NCBI RefSeq assembly: GCF_022751215.1
Contig: NZ_JAICDG010000001.1
Location: forward strand, 1,364,001 to 1,428,000
DNA from: Actinomadura terrae
GTDB taxonomy: Bacteria > Actinomycetota > Actinomycetes > Streptosporangiales > Streptosporangiaceae
Length of the DNA stretch: 64,000 nt
Direction of reading: 5' to 3'
The notes under the pieces are model-generated. The model was not told the origin of the DNA. It did not search any database and was given only the letters and a program-made list of their open reading frames with translations. Below, in pieces: positions 32,817 to 41,280 of the stretch. Position 1 is the first letter of the stretch. Each line of letters starts with the position of its first letter. The position numbers were made by a program, and so were the translations under genes.

Positions 32817-32856
32817 CGAGAGCGCCGCCTCCCGGGGAGGGGAGACGGCGCTCTCG
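32817..32856 (-). terminator. Strong hairpin after the APC permease gene
   Basis: The perfect 11-bp arms CGAGAGCGCCG (32817-32827) and CGGCGCTCTCG (32846-32856) enclose a loop that itself folds (CCTCCCGGGGAGG). It lies 36 bases beyond the permease stop and upstream of the next leftward operon's promoter. Confidence 0.75.
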
Positions 32857-32892
32857 GGTCGTGCGGTGCCTGGGGGTGCCGGCGGGGGCTGC

Positions 32893-35046
32893 TCAGCGGC
32901 GGTGGCGTCCGCCGGTGCTCGGTGGTTCCTCTTCCTCGTCGTCGTACCAGCCGCCGTTCCGCTGCCGGTCGGAGGTGTAGGGGTTGCGCGAGTGCTGGCC
33001 GCTCGGGAAGTTCCCCGAGGCGTACGGGTTCTCCGGCTGCGGCGGCGTGCTCTGCCGCGGATCGGCCGGCCGCGGCACCGACTCGTACCCGCTGGACCCG
33101 TACGGAATGGACCCGTAGGAGTCGGACGGGCTGGACGCGGACGGGCCCGACCCGTGCTGACCCGACCCGTGTCGGCCCTGCCCCGGCTGGCCCGATCCGT
33201 GCTGTCCCGACCCCGGCTGGCCCTGCCCGTACTCGCCCGAGCCGTATCCCCCCGTCCCGAACGCCCCGGACCCGTACGTGCCCGCGTCGTACGCCCCGGA
33301 CCCGTACGATCCCGGGCCGTGCTCGCCGGAGGAGTACACGCCCGTCGGGTGCTGCCCGGTCGACTGGCCGAGGTTGAGGTAGCCGCCGGTCTGCTGGACG
33401 CCCTGCGGGGCCGTCCCATGCGGGGTGGGCGCGGCGTGCGGCGCGGCGGCCCCCGGCGCGGAGGCGCGCGCGCCGGGGAAGGCGGCGCCGGGCGGCGGGG
33501 CGGCCGCCATCGGCGCGGCGACCGGACGCTCGGGCAGCGGCTCCTCCAGCAGCAGCTTCATCTGGCTCTTGCGGCGCCCGTAGGCCAGGTACAGCAGCAG
33601 GCCCGCGACCATCCAGATCGTGAAGTAGCCCCACGTCTGGACCTTGATGTTCAGCATCAGCCAGCCGACCGCGACGATCGTCACGACGGCGGTGACCGGC
33701 GCCGCCGGGACCCGGAACGGGCGGTGCAGGTCGGGCTGGTCGCGGCGGAGCGCCAGCACGGCGGCGGCGACGAACAGGAACGCGAACAGCGTCCCGAGCA
33801 CGACGAGCTGCTCCAGCGTGAGCACGTCGATGGTCTGCGAGGTCACCAGCGCGGCCGCGCCCGACAGCAGCGTCGCGCGCGAGGGCACCTTGTAGCGGCT
33901 CATCCCGGCGAGCGGGCGCGGCAGCAGCCCGTCCCGCGACATCGAGAACACGACCCGGGTCAGGCTGATCAGCAGCACCAGCATGACGGTGGTCAGCCCG
34001 AGCATCGCGCCGATGTCGACGATCTTGCCCATCGCGCCCGCGCCGACCGAGTCGAACGCGGCGGCGAGCAGCAGCTTGTTGGAGTTCAGCTTGGCGAACC
34101 CGTCCATGCCGACCATGCCGACCATCGCGACCGCGACCGCCGAGTACAGCACGACGGCGGTGACCAGGGTGATGAGGATGCCGCGCGGCACCTTGCGCGG
34201 CGCGTCGTCGGTCTCCTCGGACGCGGTCGCGATCAGGTCGAAGCCGATGTAGGCGAACGCGATGGCGGGCGCGGCGGCGAACACGCCCCAGACGCCGAAC
34301 ACGTGCGGCGTGCCGCTGCCGAACGCGCCGAGCACCGCGTCCAGCACGGTCTGGTCGCCGTTCGGCGCGGGCTTGGAGGGCGGCGTGAACGGCGTGAGGT
34401 TGCCCGGGTGGAAGAACTTCAGCCCGGTCGCGATGACCAGTCCGATGACGATGACCTTGGCCATGACCATGAACCAGAGCGTGCGCAGGCTCATGCGGCT
34501 GCCGGTCGCGAGCATGATGATGAGCAGCAGGAGGATGCCGAACGCGAACAGGTCGGGCCCCTTCTGCTGCCCGATCAGGTCGCCGAGCCAGGAGGGGACG
34601 GCCACCCCGAAGTCGTGCAGCGCCTGCGTCGCGTACAGCGACCAGACCCGCGCGAGCACCGAGGCGGCCAGCAGCAGCTCCATCACCAGCGACCAGCCGA
34701 CGACCCAGGCCCACACCTCCCCGAACGCGACGTAGCTGAAGGAGTAGGCGCTGCCCGCGACCGGGATGATCGACGACAGCTCGGCGTAGGCGAGCGCGGT
34801 CAGCAGGCAGACGCCGCCCGCGATGAGGAAGGAGATGAGCACCCCGGGCCCCGCGGTCGCGGTGGCCTGCTCTCCGGCGATCTTGAATATGCCGGAACCG
34901 ATCATCACGCCGAGACCGAGCACGATGAGGTCGCGCGTCCGGTAGACCACGCGGAGGCGGTGCCGGCCACCGTAGAGCCGGCCGGTGGCCTGCTCGACCG
35001 GCAGTCGCCGGAACATGTTGTTGCGCATGCGGATGTCCCAGGTCAT
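32893..35046 (-). CDS. APC-family amino acid permease with long disordered tail
   Basis: Residues ~30-490 hold 12 helices of the APC superfamily: LIVLGLGVMIGSGIFKIAGEQA (the G-S-G helix 1 motif), AYAELSSIIPVAGSAYSFSYVAFGE, AFAYIGFDLIATASEETDDAPRKVPRGI and LTRVVFSMSRDGLLP, typical of cationic amino acid transporters. The last ~220 residues are a hydrophilic low-complexity tail rich in G, S, P, Q and H with repeated YGSGxY and QHGSGQ units, ending in an acidic stretch. Such a tail is unusual for the family. ATG 35046 is preceded by GGGGG. It is monocistronic. Confidence 0.9.
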   Translation of the reverse strand: MTWDIRMRNNMFRRLPVEQATGRLYGGRHRLRVVYRTRDLIVLGLGVMIGSGIFKIAGEQATATAGPGVLISFLIAGGVCLLTALAYAELSSIIPVAGSAYSFSYVAFGEVWAWVVGWSLVMELLLAASVLARVWSLYATQALHDFGVAVPSWLGDLIGQQKGPDLFAFGILLLLIIMLATGSRMSLRTLWFMVMAKVIVIGLVIATGLKFFHPGNLTPFTPPSKPAPNGDQTVLDAVLGAFGSGTPHVFGVWGVFAAAPAIAFAYIGFDLIATASEETDDAPRKVPRGILITLVTAVVLYSAVAVAMVGMVGMDGFAKLNSNKLLLAAAFDSVGAGAMGKIVDIGAMLGLTTVMLVLLISLTRVVFSMSRDGLLPRPLAGMSRYKVPSRATLLSGAAALVTSQTIDVLTLEQLVVLGTLFAFLFVAAAVLALRRDQPDLHRPFRVPAAPVTAVVTIVAVGWLMLNIKVQTWGYFTIWMVAGLLLYLAYGRRKSQMKLLLEEPLPERPVAAPMAAAPPPGAAFPGARASAPGAAAPHAAPTPHGTAPQGVQQTGGYLNLGQSTGQHPTGVYSSGEHGPGSYGSGAYDAGTYGSGAFGTGGYGSGEYGQGQPGSGQHGSGQPGQGRHGSGQHGSGPSASSPSDSYGSIPYGSSGYESVPRPADPRQSTPPQPENPYASGNFPSGQHSRNPYTSDRQRNGGWYDDEEEEPPSTGGRHRR

Positions 35047-35447
35047 AGGTGTCCCCCCTGGCCTGAACCCGCGCCGCTGTTCGCGAGAAGTCGGCAGGTC
35101 GAAGTCCCTAAGAATTCACCAGGTATGAGCATAATCGCAATGATTTCTGGTGGATTGATGTCGTCTTGATGTCGTCCGGCACCGCCGAAGCGCGGTGCGG
35201 TGGCGAGCTGGAATCGGCCGCTCACGCTGGGCGAACACCGAATCGGATTCGTTCCTGACGCTGATCTTTATCAACCGGTGATTCCAGAATGCAGGTGTCG
35301 CCATGCCCGGTACTCGAAGGCGGAGGTAAGTGCCCGCGGAAGCGCCGCGCGACGCGCGGAATCGCGTCCGGGGCCGGACGGTGCGGACGCTGGCGCGCTA
35401 CCGGGATCGGTGGCACCGTAGGGGCGCCGCGTTCCCCAGGAGGTTCG
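35047..35447. other. Divergent promoter region, 401 bases
   Basis: No gene is visible. It separates the leftward permease from the rightward gamma-glutamyltransferase and is AT-richer at 35100-35160 and 35230-35290. It holds an exact tandem of TTGATGTCGTC (35155-35165, 35166-35176) and the hairpin GCACCGC/GCGGTGC (35179-35198). No known riboswitch is recognised. Confidence 0.45.
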
Positions 35448-37316
35448 GTGTTCCGCTACCCGTCGTCCTCGAATGCCCCCCGTCGCAACGCCCCCCGCCG
35501 CACGGCCGCCGTGGCGGCGCTCGCCGTGGCCGCGTCCCTGGCGGTCCCCGCCACCGCCGGTGCGGCCCCGGCACCCGCCCCGCGGACCCCGCCCGCCAAG
35601 CAGCCCGTCGCCACCGGCTACGGCGGCGCCGTCTCCACCGTCGACCCGGACGCCAGCGCCGCGGCGATCGAGGTGCTCCGCCAGGGCGGCAACGCGATGG
35701 ACGCCGCGATCGCCGCGTCCGCGACCCTCGGCGTCACCGAGCCCTACGTCGCCGCGATCGGCGGCGGGGGGTACCTCACCTACTACGACGCGAGGACGCG
35801 GCGCGTGCACGCCTTCGACGGCCGCGAGATCGCGCCGAGGACGATGCGCCCCGACTCCTTCGTCGATCCCGCCACCGGAAAGGCGATCCCGTTCGACGAG
35901 GCCGTCACCAGCGGGCTCAGCGTCGGCGTCCCCGGCACGCTCGCCCAGTGGGACCTCGCGCTCCGCCGCTTCGGCACCCGCGACCTGCGCACGCTGCTCA
36001 AGCCCGCGATCCGGACGGCCGAGCGCGGCTTCGTCGTCGACCAGGAGTTCCACGACCAGACCGCCGAGAACGAGGCGCGGTTCCGCGACATCGTCCCGAC
36101 CCGCGAGCTGTTCCTGCCGGGCGGGAAGCCCCCCGAGGTCGGCTCGGTGTTCCGCAACCCCGACCTCGCGCGCACCTACCGGGAGTTGGGCCGGCGCGGC
36201 CCGCGCTGGATGTACGGGGGCGGGCTCGGCGACGAGGTCGCGCGGACGGCCGCCAGGCCGCCGGTCGACCCCGCCGCGAAGCGCAAGGTCCGTTCCGGCC
36301 TGATGAGGCCGGGCGACCTGCGGGCCTACCGCGCGCAGCGCAGGGAGCCCACCCACGTCGCCTACCGGGGGCTGGACGTCTACGGGGAGCCGCCGTCCTC
36401 GTCCGGCGGGTCCACCGTGGGCGAGGCGCTCAACATCCTCGGCAACTTCCGGCTGGACGCGAAGGACCCCGCGACCGCGCTGCACTACTACCTGGAGGCG
36501 TCCAAGCTCGCCTACGCCGACCGGGGCCGCTACGTCGGCGACCCCTCCCAGGTGGACGTGCCGCTCGACGAGCTGCTCTCGTCCGGGTTCGCGCGCGAGC
36601 GCGCCTGCCTCATCAAGCCCGACCGGGCCGCGCCCGCGCCCGTCGCGCCCGGGACCCCCGACGGACGCTACGACGCGTGCGTCCCGCCCGGCACCCAGAC
36701 CCGCGCGCTCGCCTACGAGGGCCCGCAGACCACGCACCTGGTCGTCGCCGACAAATGGGGGAACGTCGTCGCCTACAACGTCACGCTCGAACAGTTCGGC
36801 GGCAGCGGCATCACCGTCCCCGGACGCGGGTTCCTGCTCAACAACGAGCTGACCGACTTCAGCCTCCAGCCGCCCACGCCCGGCTCGCCGCCCGACCCGA
36901 ACCTGCCCGGCGGGCACAAGAGGCCGCGCAGCAGCATGGCCCCGACGATCGCGCTGAAGGACGGGCGGCCGAGGCTCGCGGTCGGCACCCCCGGCGGGTC
37001 GACGATCATCACGACCGTGTTGCAGATCCTGGTCAACCGGATCGACCTCGGCATGGACCTCCCGCACGCCCTCGCCGCGCCGCGCGCGACCCAGCGCAAC
37101 ACCCCGCAGGTGTTCGCCGAGCCCGCGTTCATCTCCGCCTACGGCCGGGCACTCGCCGCGCGGGGGCACCGCGTCGAGGCCTTCCCCGGCCCGCCGCGCG
37201 ACGTGATCGGCGCCGCGACCGCGCTGGAGTTCCTGCGTCCGGGCCTGGTCCAGGCGGTCGCCGAGCCGGTCAGGCGCGGTGGCGGTAGCGCGATGGTCCT
37301 CACCCCGGCGCGCTAG
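35448..37316 (+). CDS. ggt: Gamma-glutamyltransferase, secreted
   Basis: The 622-residue proenzyme has an N-terminal signal peptide (basic RRNAPRRTAAVAALAVAASL, cleavage near TAGAAP). The large-subunit region shows AAIEVLRQGGNAMDAAIAASATLGVTEPYVAAIGGGGYLTYYD, and the glutamyl-binding region follows. The autocleavage Thr is in GPQTTHLVVADKWGNVVAYN (~residue 430), giving the small subunit; GSGITVPGRGFLLNNELTDF and RPRSSMAPTIALKDG follow. It transfers or hydrolyses gamma-glutamyl groups from glutathione-like peptides outside the cell. GTG 35448 has AGGAGG at 5 bases; the longer frame upstream lacks a signal peptide. Confidence 0.93.
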   Translation: MFRYPSSSNAPRRNAPRRTAAVAALAVAASLAVPATAGAAPAPAPRTPPAKQPVATGYGGAVSTVDPDASAAAIEVLRQGGNAMDAAIAASATLGVTEPYVAAIGGGGYLTYYDARTRRVHAFDGREIAPRTMRPDSFVDPATGKAIPFDEAVTSGLSVGVPGTLAQWDLALRRFGTRDLRTLLKPAIRTAERGFVVDQEFHDQTAENEARFRDIVPTRELFLPGGKPPEVGSVFRNPDLARTYRELGRRGPRWMYGGGLGDEVARTAARPPVDPAAKRKVRSGLMRPGDLRAYRAQRREPTHVAYRGLDVYGEPPSSSGGSTVGEALNILGNFRLDAKDPATALHYYLEASKLAYADRGRYVGDPSQVDVPLDELLSSGFARERACLIKPDRAAPAPVAPGTPDGRYDACVPPGTQTRALAYEGPQTTHLVVADKWGNVVAYNVTLEQFGGSGITVPGRGFLLNNELTDFSLQPPTPGSPPDPNLPGGHKRPRSSMAPTIALKDGRPRLAVGTPGGSTIITTVLQILVNRIDLGMDLPHALAAPRATQRNTPQVFAEPAFISAYGRALAARGHRVEAFPGPPRDVIGAATALEFLRPGLVQAVAEPVRRGGGSAMVLTPAR

Positions 37317-37367
37317 GTCGTGGCCGGTCAAGGCGTGTCCGGGCGGCGAACGGGAAGGAGTGGGGCC

Positions 37368-37742
37368 ATGGCGCAGTCTTACGTCCAGGTGACGACCACG
37401 ACCGACTCCCGTCCCGAGGCGGCCGAGCTGGCCAAGTCCGCCGTCGCCGAGCGGCTCGCGGCATGCGCCCAGCTCGTCGGCCCGATCGCCAGCACCTACT
37501 GGTGGGAGGGCGAGATCGAGTCGGCCGAGGAGTGGATGGTGGTCTTCAAGACCACCGCCGACCACTTCGACGAGCTGGCGTCCCTGATCACCGACGGGCA
37601 CTCCTACGACACCCCGGAGATCATCGCGACGCCCGTCGTCGCGGGCAGCATGGACTACCTCGCCTGGGTGGCCGAGCAGACCGAACCGGACCCCGACGAG
37701 GACAACGACATCGACGAGGACGCCGACCTGGCGGACGCCTAG
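37368..37742 (+). CDS. cutA: CutA1-like divalent-cation tolerance protein
   Basis: The 124-residue protein has the CutA trimer fold: YVQVTTTTDSRPEAAELAKSAVAERLAACAQLVGPIASTYWWEGEIESAEEWMVVFKTTADHFDELASLI, then TPEIIATPVVAGSMDYLAWV. Cys and the W-W-E-G-E-I motif are family hallmarks. An acidic tail (PDPDEDNDIDEDADLADA) is added. ATG 37368 follows AAGGAG at 7 bases. It stands 51 bases after ggt and ends tail to tail with an MFS gene. Confidence 0.9.
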   Translation: MAQSYVQVTTTTDSRPEAAELAKSAVAERLAACAQLVGPIASTYWWEGEIESAEEWMVVFKTTADHFDELASLITDGHSYDTPEIIATPVVAGSMDYLAWVAEQTEPDPDEDNDIDEDADLADA

Positions 37743-37775
37743 GCCCCCGGCCCGGCCGGCTAGCCGACCGGGGGC
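37743..37775. terminator. Bidirectional hairpin between cutA and MFS genes
   Basis: The arms GCCCCCGG (37743-37750) and CCGGGGGC (37768-37775) flank a loop with further GGC/GCC pairing. It begins right after the cutA stop and overlaps the stop of the convergent MFS gene (37760). Confidence 0.55.
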
Positions 37776-39310
37776 GGCGCGTCCTCGGTGTGGGCGCCCC
37801 GCCGGGGGAGCAGCAGCGCCGGGACGACCATCGCGGCCGTCAGCGCGAGCGCGACCCAGAAGGTGCTGCCGAACGCGTCCGCCAGCTGCGGCGCGACCTG
37901 CTCGCGGACGCGGTCGGGGATCTCGCCCATCCCGCCGCCGCGACCGCCACCGCCGCCCGCCTGCGGGATCCGGTCGTTGATCTCGCGGGACAGGAGCACC
38001 GCCAGCAGCGCCGTCCCGACCGAGCCGCCGAGCTGGACGAGGATCTGGAGCGAGCTGGACGCGCGCGCCATCGCCGACCGGCTCAGCGTGACCAGCGCGG
38101 CCGACATCGTCGGCATCATCGTGGAGCCGAGCCCGAGACCGCGCACGAACAGCGCGGACCCGAGCAGCCAGTAGGGGGTGTCGGCGTCCACCAGCGCGAA
38201 CGGGACGGTCCCGGCGCACAGCAGCACGATCCCGCCCGGGACGAGCCGTCCGGCGCCGAACTTGTCGGTGATCACGCCCGCGAACGGCATCGCGGCCGCG
38301 GCGCCGAGGCCCTGCGGGACCAGCAGCAGCCCGGCGGAGAGCGCGCCCTCGCCGCGCGCCGTCTGGTAGTAGAGCGGGATCAGCAGCATCGACCCGAGCA
38401 GGGCGATGCCGATCAGGAAGATCGCGAGCGAGGCGGTGGCGAACGTCCGGTCGGCGAAGAGCCGGACGTCGATCAGGGACTTCTCCCTGCGGCTCAGGCT
38501 GTGCGGCACGAACAGCGCCAGCAGCGCCACCCCGCCGACCAGCCAGCCGATCGTCGCCGGGTCGCCGAACCCCCCGTTGCTGCTCGCCGTCGACAACCCG
38601 TAGATCACCAGGACGAAGCCGGGCGGCAGCAGGAACAGCCCGCGCAGGTCCAGCGCGGCGGAGGCGCGCGGGACCTCCCCGCCGTGCTCGTGCGGCACCT
38701 TCCACCAGGCCAGCGCCAGCGCGATCGCGCCCACCGGCAGGTTCACGAAGAAGATCCAGCGCCAGTCGACGTCCTCGACGAGCCAGCCGCCGAGCACCGG
38801 TCCGAGCACCGGCCCGAGCAGCATCGGCACGCCGACGATGCTCATGATCCGGCCGAGCCGGCGCGGCCCGGCCGCCATCGTCAGGATCGCCATCCCGGTC
38901 GGCATCAGCATGCCGCCGCCGAGCCCCTGCACCACCCGGAACGCGATCAGCGACTCGATGTTCCAGGCCGCGCCCGACAATGCCGACCCGAGGACGAACA
39001 GCACGATCGACGACATCCACACGCGTCGCCCGCCGAAGCGGTCGATCGCCCAGCCGGTGAGCGGGATGACGGTGCCGAGCGCGAGCATGTACCCGGTGAT
39101 CACCCACTGGATGGTGGACAGCCCGGCGTCGAAGTCGTGGCCCAGCGTCTGGAGCGCCACGTTGACGATCGTGGTGTCCAGGATCGCCATCACCGTGCCC
39201 GCCACGATGACGAGGCCGAGGACGATCACCTGCCGGTCCAGTTTCTCGGACGGGGCGTCGGTGGCGCCCGCGCCGGGCGGCGCGAGCTTGGCGGGAGGGC
39301 TCTCGGGCAT
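37760..39310 (-). CDS. MFS multidrug exporter, DHA2/EmrB type
   Basis: The 516-residue protein shows ILDTTIVNVALQTLGHDFDAGLSTIQWVITGYMLALGTVIPLTGWAIDRFGGRRVW, RVVQGLGGGMLMPTGMAIL and motif C GPVLGGWLVEDVDWRWIFFVNLPVG, with fourteen helices and a Gly-rich loop before the last ones. ATG 39310 has GAGGGG about 9 bases upstream; the longer open frame runs back through the promoter. It is divergent from a MarR gene, with two identical 11-bp palindromes between them. Confidence 0.93.
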   Translation of the reverse strand: MPESPPAKLAPPGAGATDAPSEKLDRQVIVLGLVIVAGTVMAILDTTIVNVALQTLGHDFDAGLSTIQWVITGYMLALGTVIPLTGWAIDRFGGRRVWMSSIVLFVLGSALSGAAWNIESLIAFRVVQGLGGGMLMPTGMAILTMAAGPRRLGRIMSIVGVPMLLGPVLGPVLGGWLVEDVDWRWIFFVNLPVGAIALALAWWKVPHEHGGEVPRASAALDLRGLFLLPPGFVLVIYGLSTASSNGGFGDPATIGWLVGGVALLALFVPHSLSRREKSLIDVRLFADRTFATASLAIFLIGIALLGSMLLIPLYYQTARGEGALSAGLLLVPQGLGAAAAMPFAGVITDKFGAGRLVPGGIVLLCAGTVPFALVDADTPYWLLGSALFVRGLGLGSTMMPTMSAALVTLSRSAMARASSSLQILVQLGGSVGTALLAVLLSREINDRIPQAGGGGGRGGGMGEIPDRVREQVAPQLADAFGSTFWVALALTAAMVVPALLLPRRGAHTEDAPPPVG

Positions 39311-39358
39311 GGTGGGGGTCCCCTCGTCCACGGGAGTGCGCGGTTCGACTGAAACGTC

Positions 39359-39407
39359 TTGAACTTCAACGTGTTGGCAGTGCACCACGAAATATGTTGA
39401 ACTTCAA
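39359..39407. promoter_or_regulatory. Twin TTGAACTTCAA palindromes (MarR operators)
   Basis: The perfect palindromic 11-mer TTGAACTTCAA occurs at 39359-39369 and again at 39397-39407, centres 38 bp apart. They lie between the divergent MFS (start 39310) and MarR (start 39411) genes. This is the classical layout for MarR repression of an exporter and itself. Confidence 0.8.
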
Positions 39408-39410
39408 GAC

Positions 39411-40058
39411 ATGGCCGACGATTCTGGCAGCTCCGAAACCTCGGTCGACGCCGACCTGGAGACGGTGATCCAGCTCATGGGCCGGATGGTGCGGACGATG
39501 AAGTCCTCGGGCCGCCACGCCGAGGCCCAGGAGCTGCTGAGGCTCTGCGAGGAGGCCGGGCTCGGCCCCCGGCACGTGCCGGTGCTGTTCACGCTCGTCC
39601 TGAACGGCCCGGTCCCCGTCGGCGTGCTCGCCCGGCACATGGCGCTCAGCCCCGCGACCGTCAGCCAGCTCGTCGGCGAGCTCCAGCGCGGCGGCTTCGT
39701 GGAGCGCAGCCCGGACCCGCGCGACCGCCGCCGCATGATCGTCACCCTGCACGAGGACCACCGCGAGCGCGTCGAGCGCTTCGCCTGGCGGCGCCTGCGC
39801 CCATTGCGGATGACGCTGGAGGCCCTCGGCCCGGTCGAACGCCGCCACTTCATGCAGGGCTGGCTAACGATGATCGAGATGATGGAGGTCGCCGCCCTGG
39901 ACGACCCGGACCCGGGCACCGACAAGCCCCGTCCGGAAGCCGCCCGCACCCCCGAAGAGCCCGAGACCCCGCAGACCCCCGCCGCTCAGGCCGCAGACCC
40001 GTCCCCTTGCCAGATAATCTGCCCGGTTCCACAAGCGCCTCGGACGCGCGAGTCTTAG
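39411..40058 (+). CDS. MarR-family transcriptional regulator
   Basis: The 215-residue protein has the MarR winged helix at ~55-125: PVPVGVLARHMALSPATVSQLVGELQRGGFVERSPDPRDRRRMIVTLHEDH. The ~45-residue Pro/Ala/Glu-rich C-terminal tail (from ~170) looks disordered. There is no ribosome binding site before ATG 39411, and the operator ends 3 bases upstream; a TATGTT at 39393-39398 could be a -10, so the transcript may be leaderless. Function: repressor of the divergent MFS pump, inferred from the twin palindromes. Confidence 0.88.
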   Translation: MADDSGSSETSVDADLETVIQLMGRMVRTMKSSGRHAEAQELLRLCEEAGLGPRHVPVLFTLVLNGPVPVGVLARHMALSPATVSQLVGELQRGGFVERSPDPRDRRRMIVTLHEDHRERVERFAWRRLRPLRMTLEALGPVERRHFMQGWLTMIEMMEVAALDDPDPGTDKPRPEAARTPEEPETPQTPAAQAADPSPCQIICPVPQAPRTRES

Positions 40059-40083
40059 CCTCGCTCCCCAGCAACCTCAGCCG

Positions 40084-40223
40084 TCACGCGAGCGCGCTGG
40101 CTGAGCGGTGGGGGCGAAGCCGGAGGCGAGCCCCCACCGCGAAGATCGCGAAGCGATCCGCGCTCGCACAAGCACGGTCAAGGGGCGAGCCGCCAGGCGA
40201 GCCTCTTGGGCCGGGATTGCAAT
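40084..40223 (+). repeat. Structured intergenic repeat, copy B
   Basis: P1 is GCGAGCGCG (40088-40096) with CGCGCTCGC (40159-40167), P2 GGTGGGGGC/GCCCCCACC (40107-40115/40130-40138), P3 GATCGC-gaa... with GCGATC, and P4 CAAGGGGC/GCCTCTTG (40179-40186/40201-40208) around loop GAGCCGCCAGGCGA. Relative to copy A, P1 has a G-to-A change matched by C-to-T, and P2 a C-to-G matched by G-to-C. It lies between convergent marR (stop 40058) and csoR (stop 40228). Confidence 0.85.
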
Positions 40224-40227
40224 AAAT

Positions 40228-40527
40228 TCAGCCTCGGCGCATGAGGCGGCCGACGGCGGCCATCAGTTCGGTCGACATGGCCTCGCCCTTGCCCTCTTCG
40301 GCGCCTTCGGCGACGCAGTGCCGGACATGCCCGTCCAGGAGGCCGAGGGCCACCTTGTCCAGCGCGGCCTGGACGGCGCTGATCTGGGTGAGCACGTCGA
40401 TGCAGTAGCGGTCCTCCTCGACCATCCGGTCGATGCCGCGCACCTGGCCCTCGATCCGGCGGAGCCGGGTCTGCAACTGGTCCTTGGTCGCGGTGTACCC
40501 GCGGGTGGGGGTCTCGCTGGTCGCCAT
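40228..40527 (-). CDS. csoR: CsoR-type copper-sensing repressor
   Basis: This 99-residue all-helical protein belongs to the CsoR/RcnR family: DQLQTRLRRIEGQVRGIDRMVEEDRYCIDVLTQISAVQAALDKVALGLLDGHVRHCV. The Cu(I) ligands are present as Cys (RYC, ~42), His (GHV, ~67) and Cys (HCV, ~71), the C-H-C pattern of copper sensors. ATG 40527 faces an upstream G/C-run operator region at 40563-40598, so it is probably autoregulated. No copper ATPase or CopZ is adjacent; the nearest copper genes are copC/copD 8 kb away. Confidence 0.9.
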   Translation of the reverse strand: MATSETPTRGYTATKDQLQTRLRRIEGQVRGIDRMVEEDRYCIDVLTQISAVQAALDKVALGLLDGHVRHCVAEGAEEGKGEAMSTELMAAVGRLMRRG

Positions 40528-40562
40528 GTCCGTCCTCGCAATCGATCTCGGGGCGGCTCCCG

Positions 40563-40598
40563 GGGGTACCCCTCGGGGATGATCCCCCTAGGGGTATC
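40563..40598. promoter_or_regulatory. CsoR-type operator region
   Basis: Two adjacent symmetric G/C-run elements, GGGTACCCCTCGGGGAT and GATCCCCCTAGGGGTATC, lie 35-70 bases upstream of csoR. Runs of C then G about a TA centre with flanking TAC/GTA are typical of CsoR sites. This supports copper-responsive autoregulation. Confidence 0.65.
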
Positions 40599-40654
40599 CT
40601 ATCCGCTGGGCGAGGTGTGCTCCGCGTTCGCCGTCGTGAGGGCGGGCGGGGCGG

Positions 40655-41245
40655 TCAGCGCGCCGGGGTGTTCCAGGACGTGACCACCGGGCGCCCGTGC
40701 TCGGCGCCGAGCGTCGAGAGGGTGCCGGTGCCCAGCGCGAACAGCCGTCCGAGCGCGGGTTCCAGGCCCAGGTGGCGGGCGGTGAGGACGCGCAGCACGT
40801 GCCCGTGCGCGACCACCGCGACGTCGCCGTCGTCCAGAAGCGGCCGTACGCGGGCCAGCACGGCGTCGGCTCGGGCGCCGACGTCCTCGGCGCTCTCCCC
40901 GGGATGCTCCGCGTCGCCCGGGATCACGCCGTCGTCCCACAGGTACCAGCCGGGGCGGTCCGCGCGGATCTCCGCCGTCGTGATGCCCTCGTAGCCGCCG
41001 TAGTCCCATTCCCACAGGTCGGGGTCCACGTCGTCCACCGCGAGACCGGCCAGTTCGGCGGTGCGCCGCGCGCGTTCGGCCGGGCTGCACACGGTGCGGA
41101 CGATCCGCCGGTCCGCAAGCGGCCCGGCGAGCGCGCGTGCCTGCCGCTCGCCGTGCTCGGTCAGCGGAAGGTCGGTGCGTCCGGTGTGGCGTCCCGCGCG
41201 GCTCCACTCGGTCTCGCCGTGCCGCACGATGATCAGTTCCCCCAT
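40655..41245 (-). CDS. Histidine phosphatase family protein
   Basis: The 196-residue protein has the phosphoglycerate-mutase-like fold: LIIVRHGETEWSRAGRHTGRTDLPLTEHGERQARAL with catalytic RHG, CSPAERARRTAEL, the acid in LWEWDYGGYEGI and the second His in VAVVAHGHVLRVLTARHLGL. It is probably a phosphatase of a small metabolite or cofactor precursor. ATG 41245 starts the conserved strand; an ATG seven codons upstream is possible. The start codon lies inside the 13-bp hairpin arm at 41239-41251. Confidence 0.88.
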   Translation of the reverse strand: MGELIIVRHGETEWSRAGRHTGRTDLPLTEHGERQARALAGPLADRRIVRTVCSPAERARRTAELAGLAVDDVDPDLWEWDYGGYEGITTAEIRADRPGWYLWDDGVIPGDAEHPGESAEDVGARADAVLARVRPLLDDGDVAVVAHGHVLRVLTARHLGLEPALGRLFALGTGTLSTLGAEHGRPVVTSWNTPAR

Positions 41246-41271
41246 GGGCCCCACTGTAGGGCCCATGGGGG
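41239..41271 (-). terminator. 13-bp hairpin between ald and the phosphatase gene
   Basis: The arms CCCCCATGGGCCC (41239-41251) and GGGCCCATGGGGG (41259-41271) are perfectly complementary around CACTGTA. It begins 10 bases after the ald stop, so it should end ald transcription, yet it also contains the phosphatase ATG (41243-41245). Confidence 0.75.
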
Positions 41272-41280
41272 CGGGCGGGG

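Noticed and set aside
35100..35447. The long leader upstream of ggt considered as a riboswitch.
   Set aside because: Only one short hairpin and a tandem repeat are visible; no known aptamer core could be recognised.
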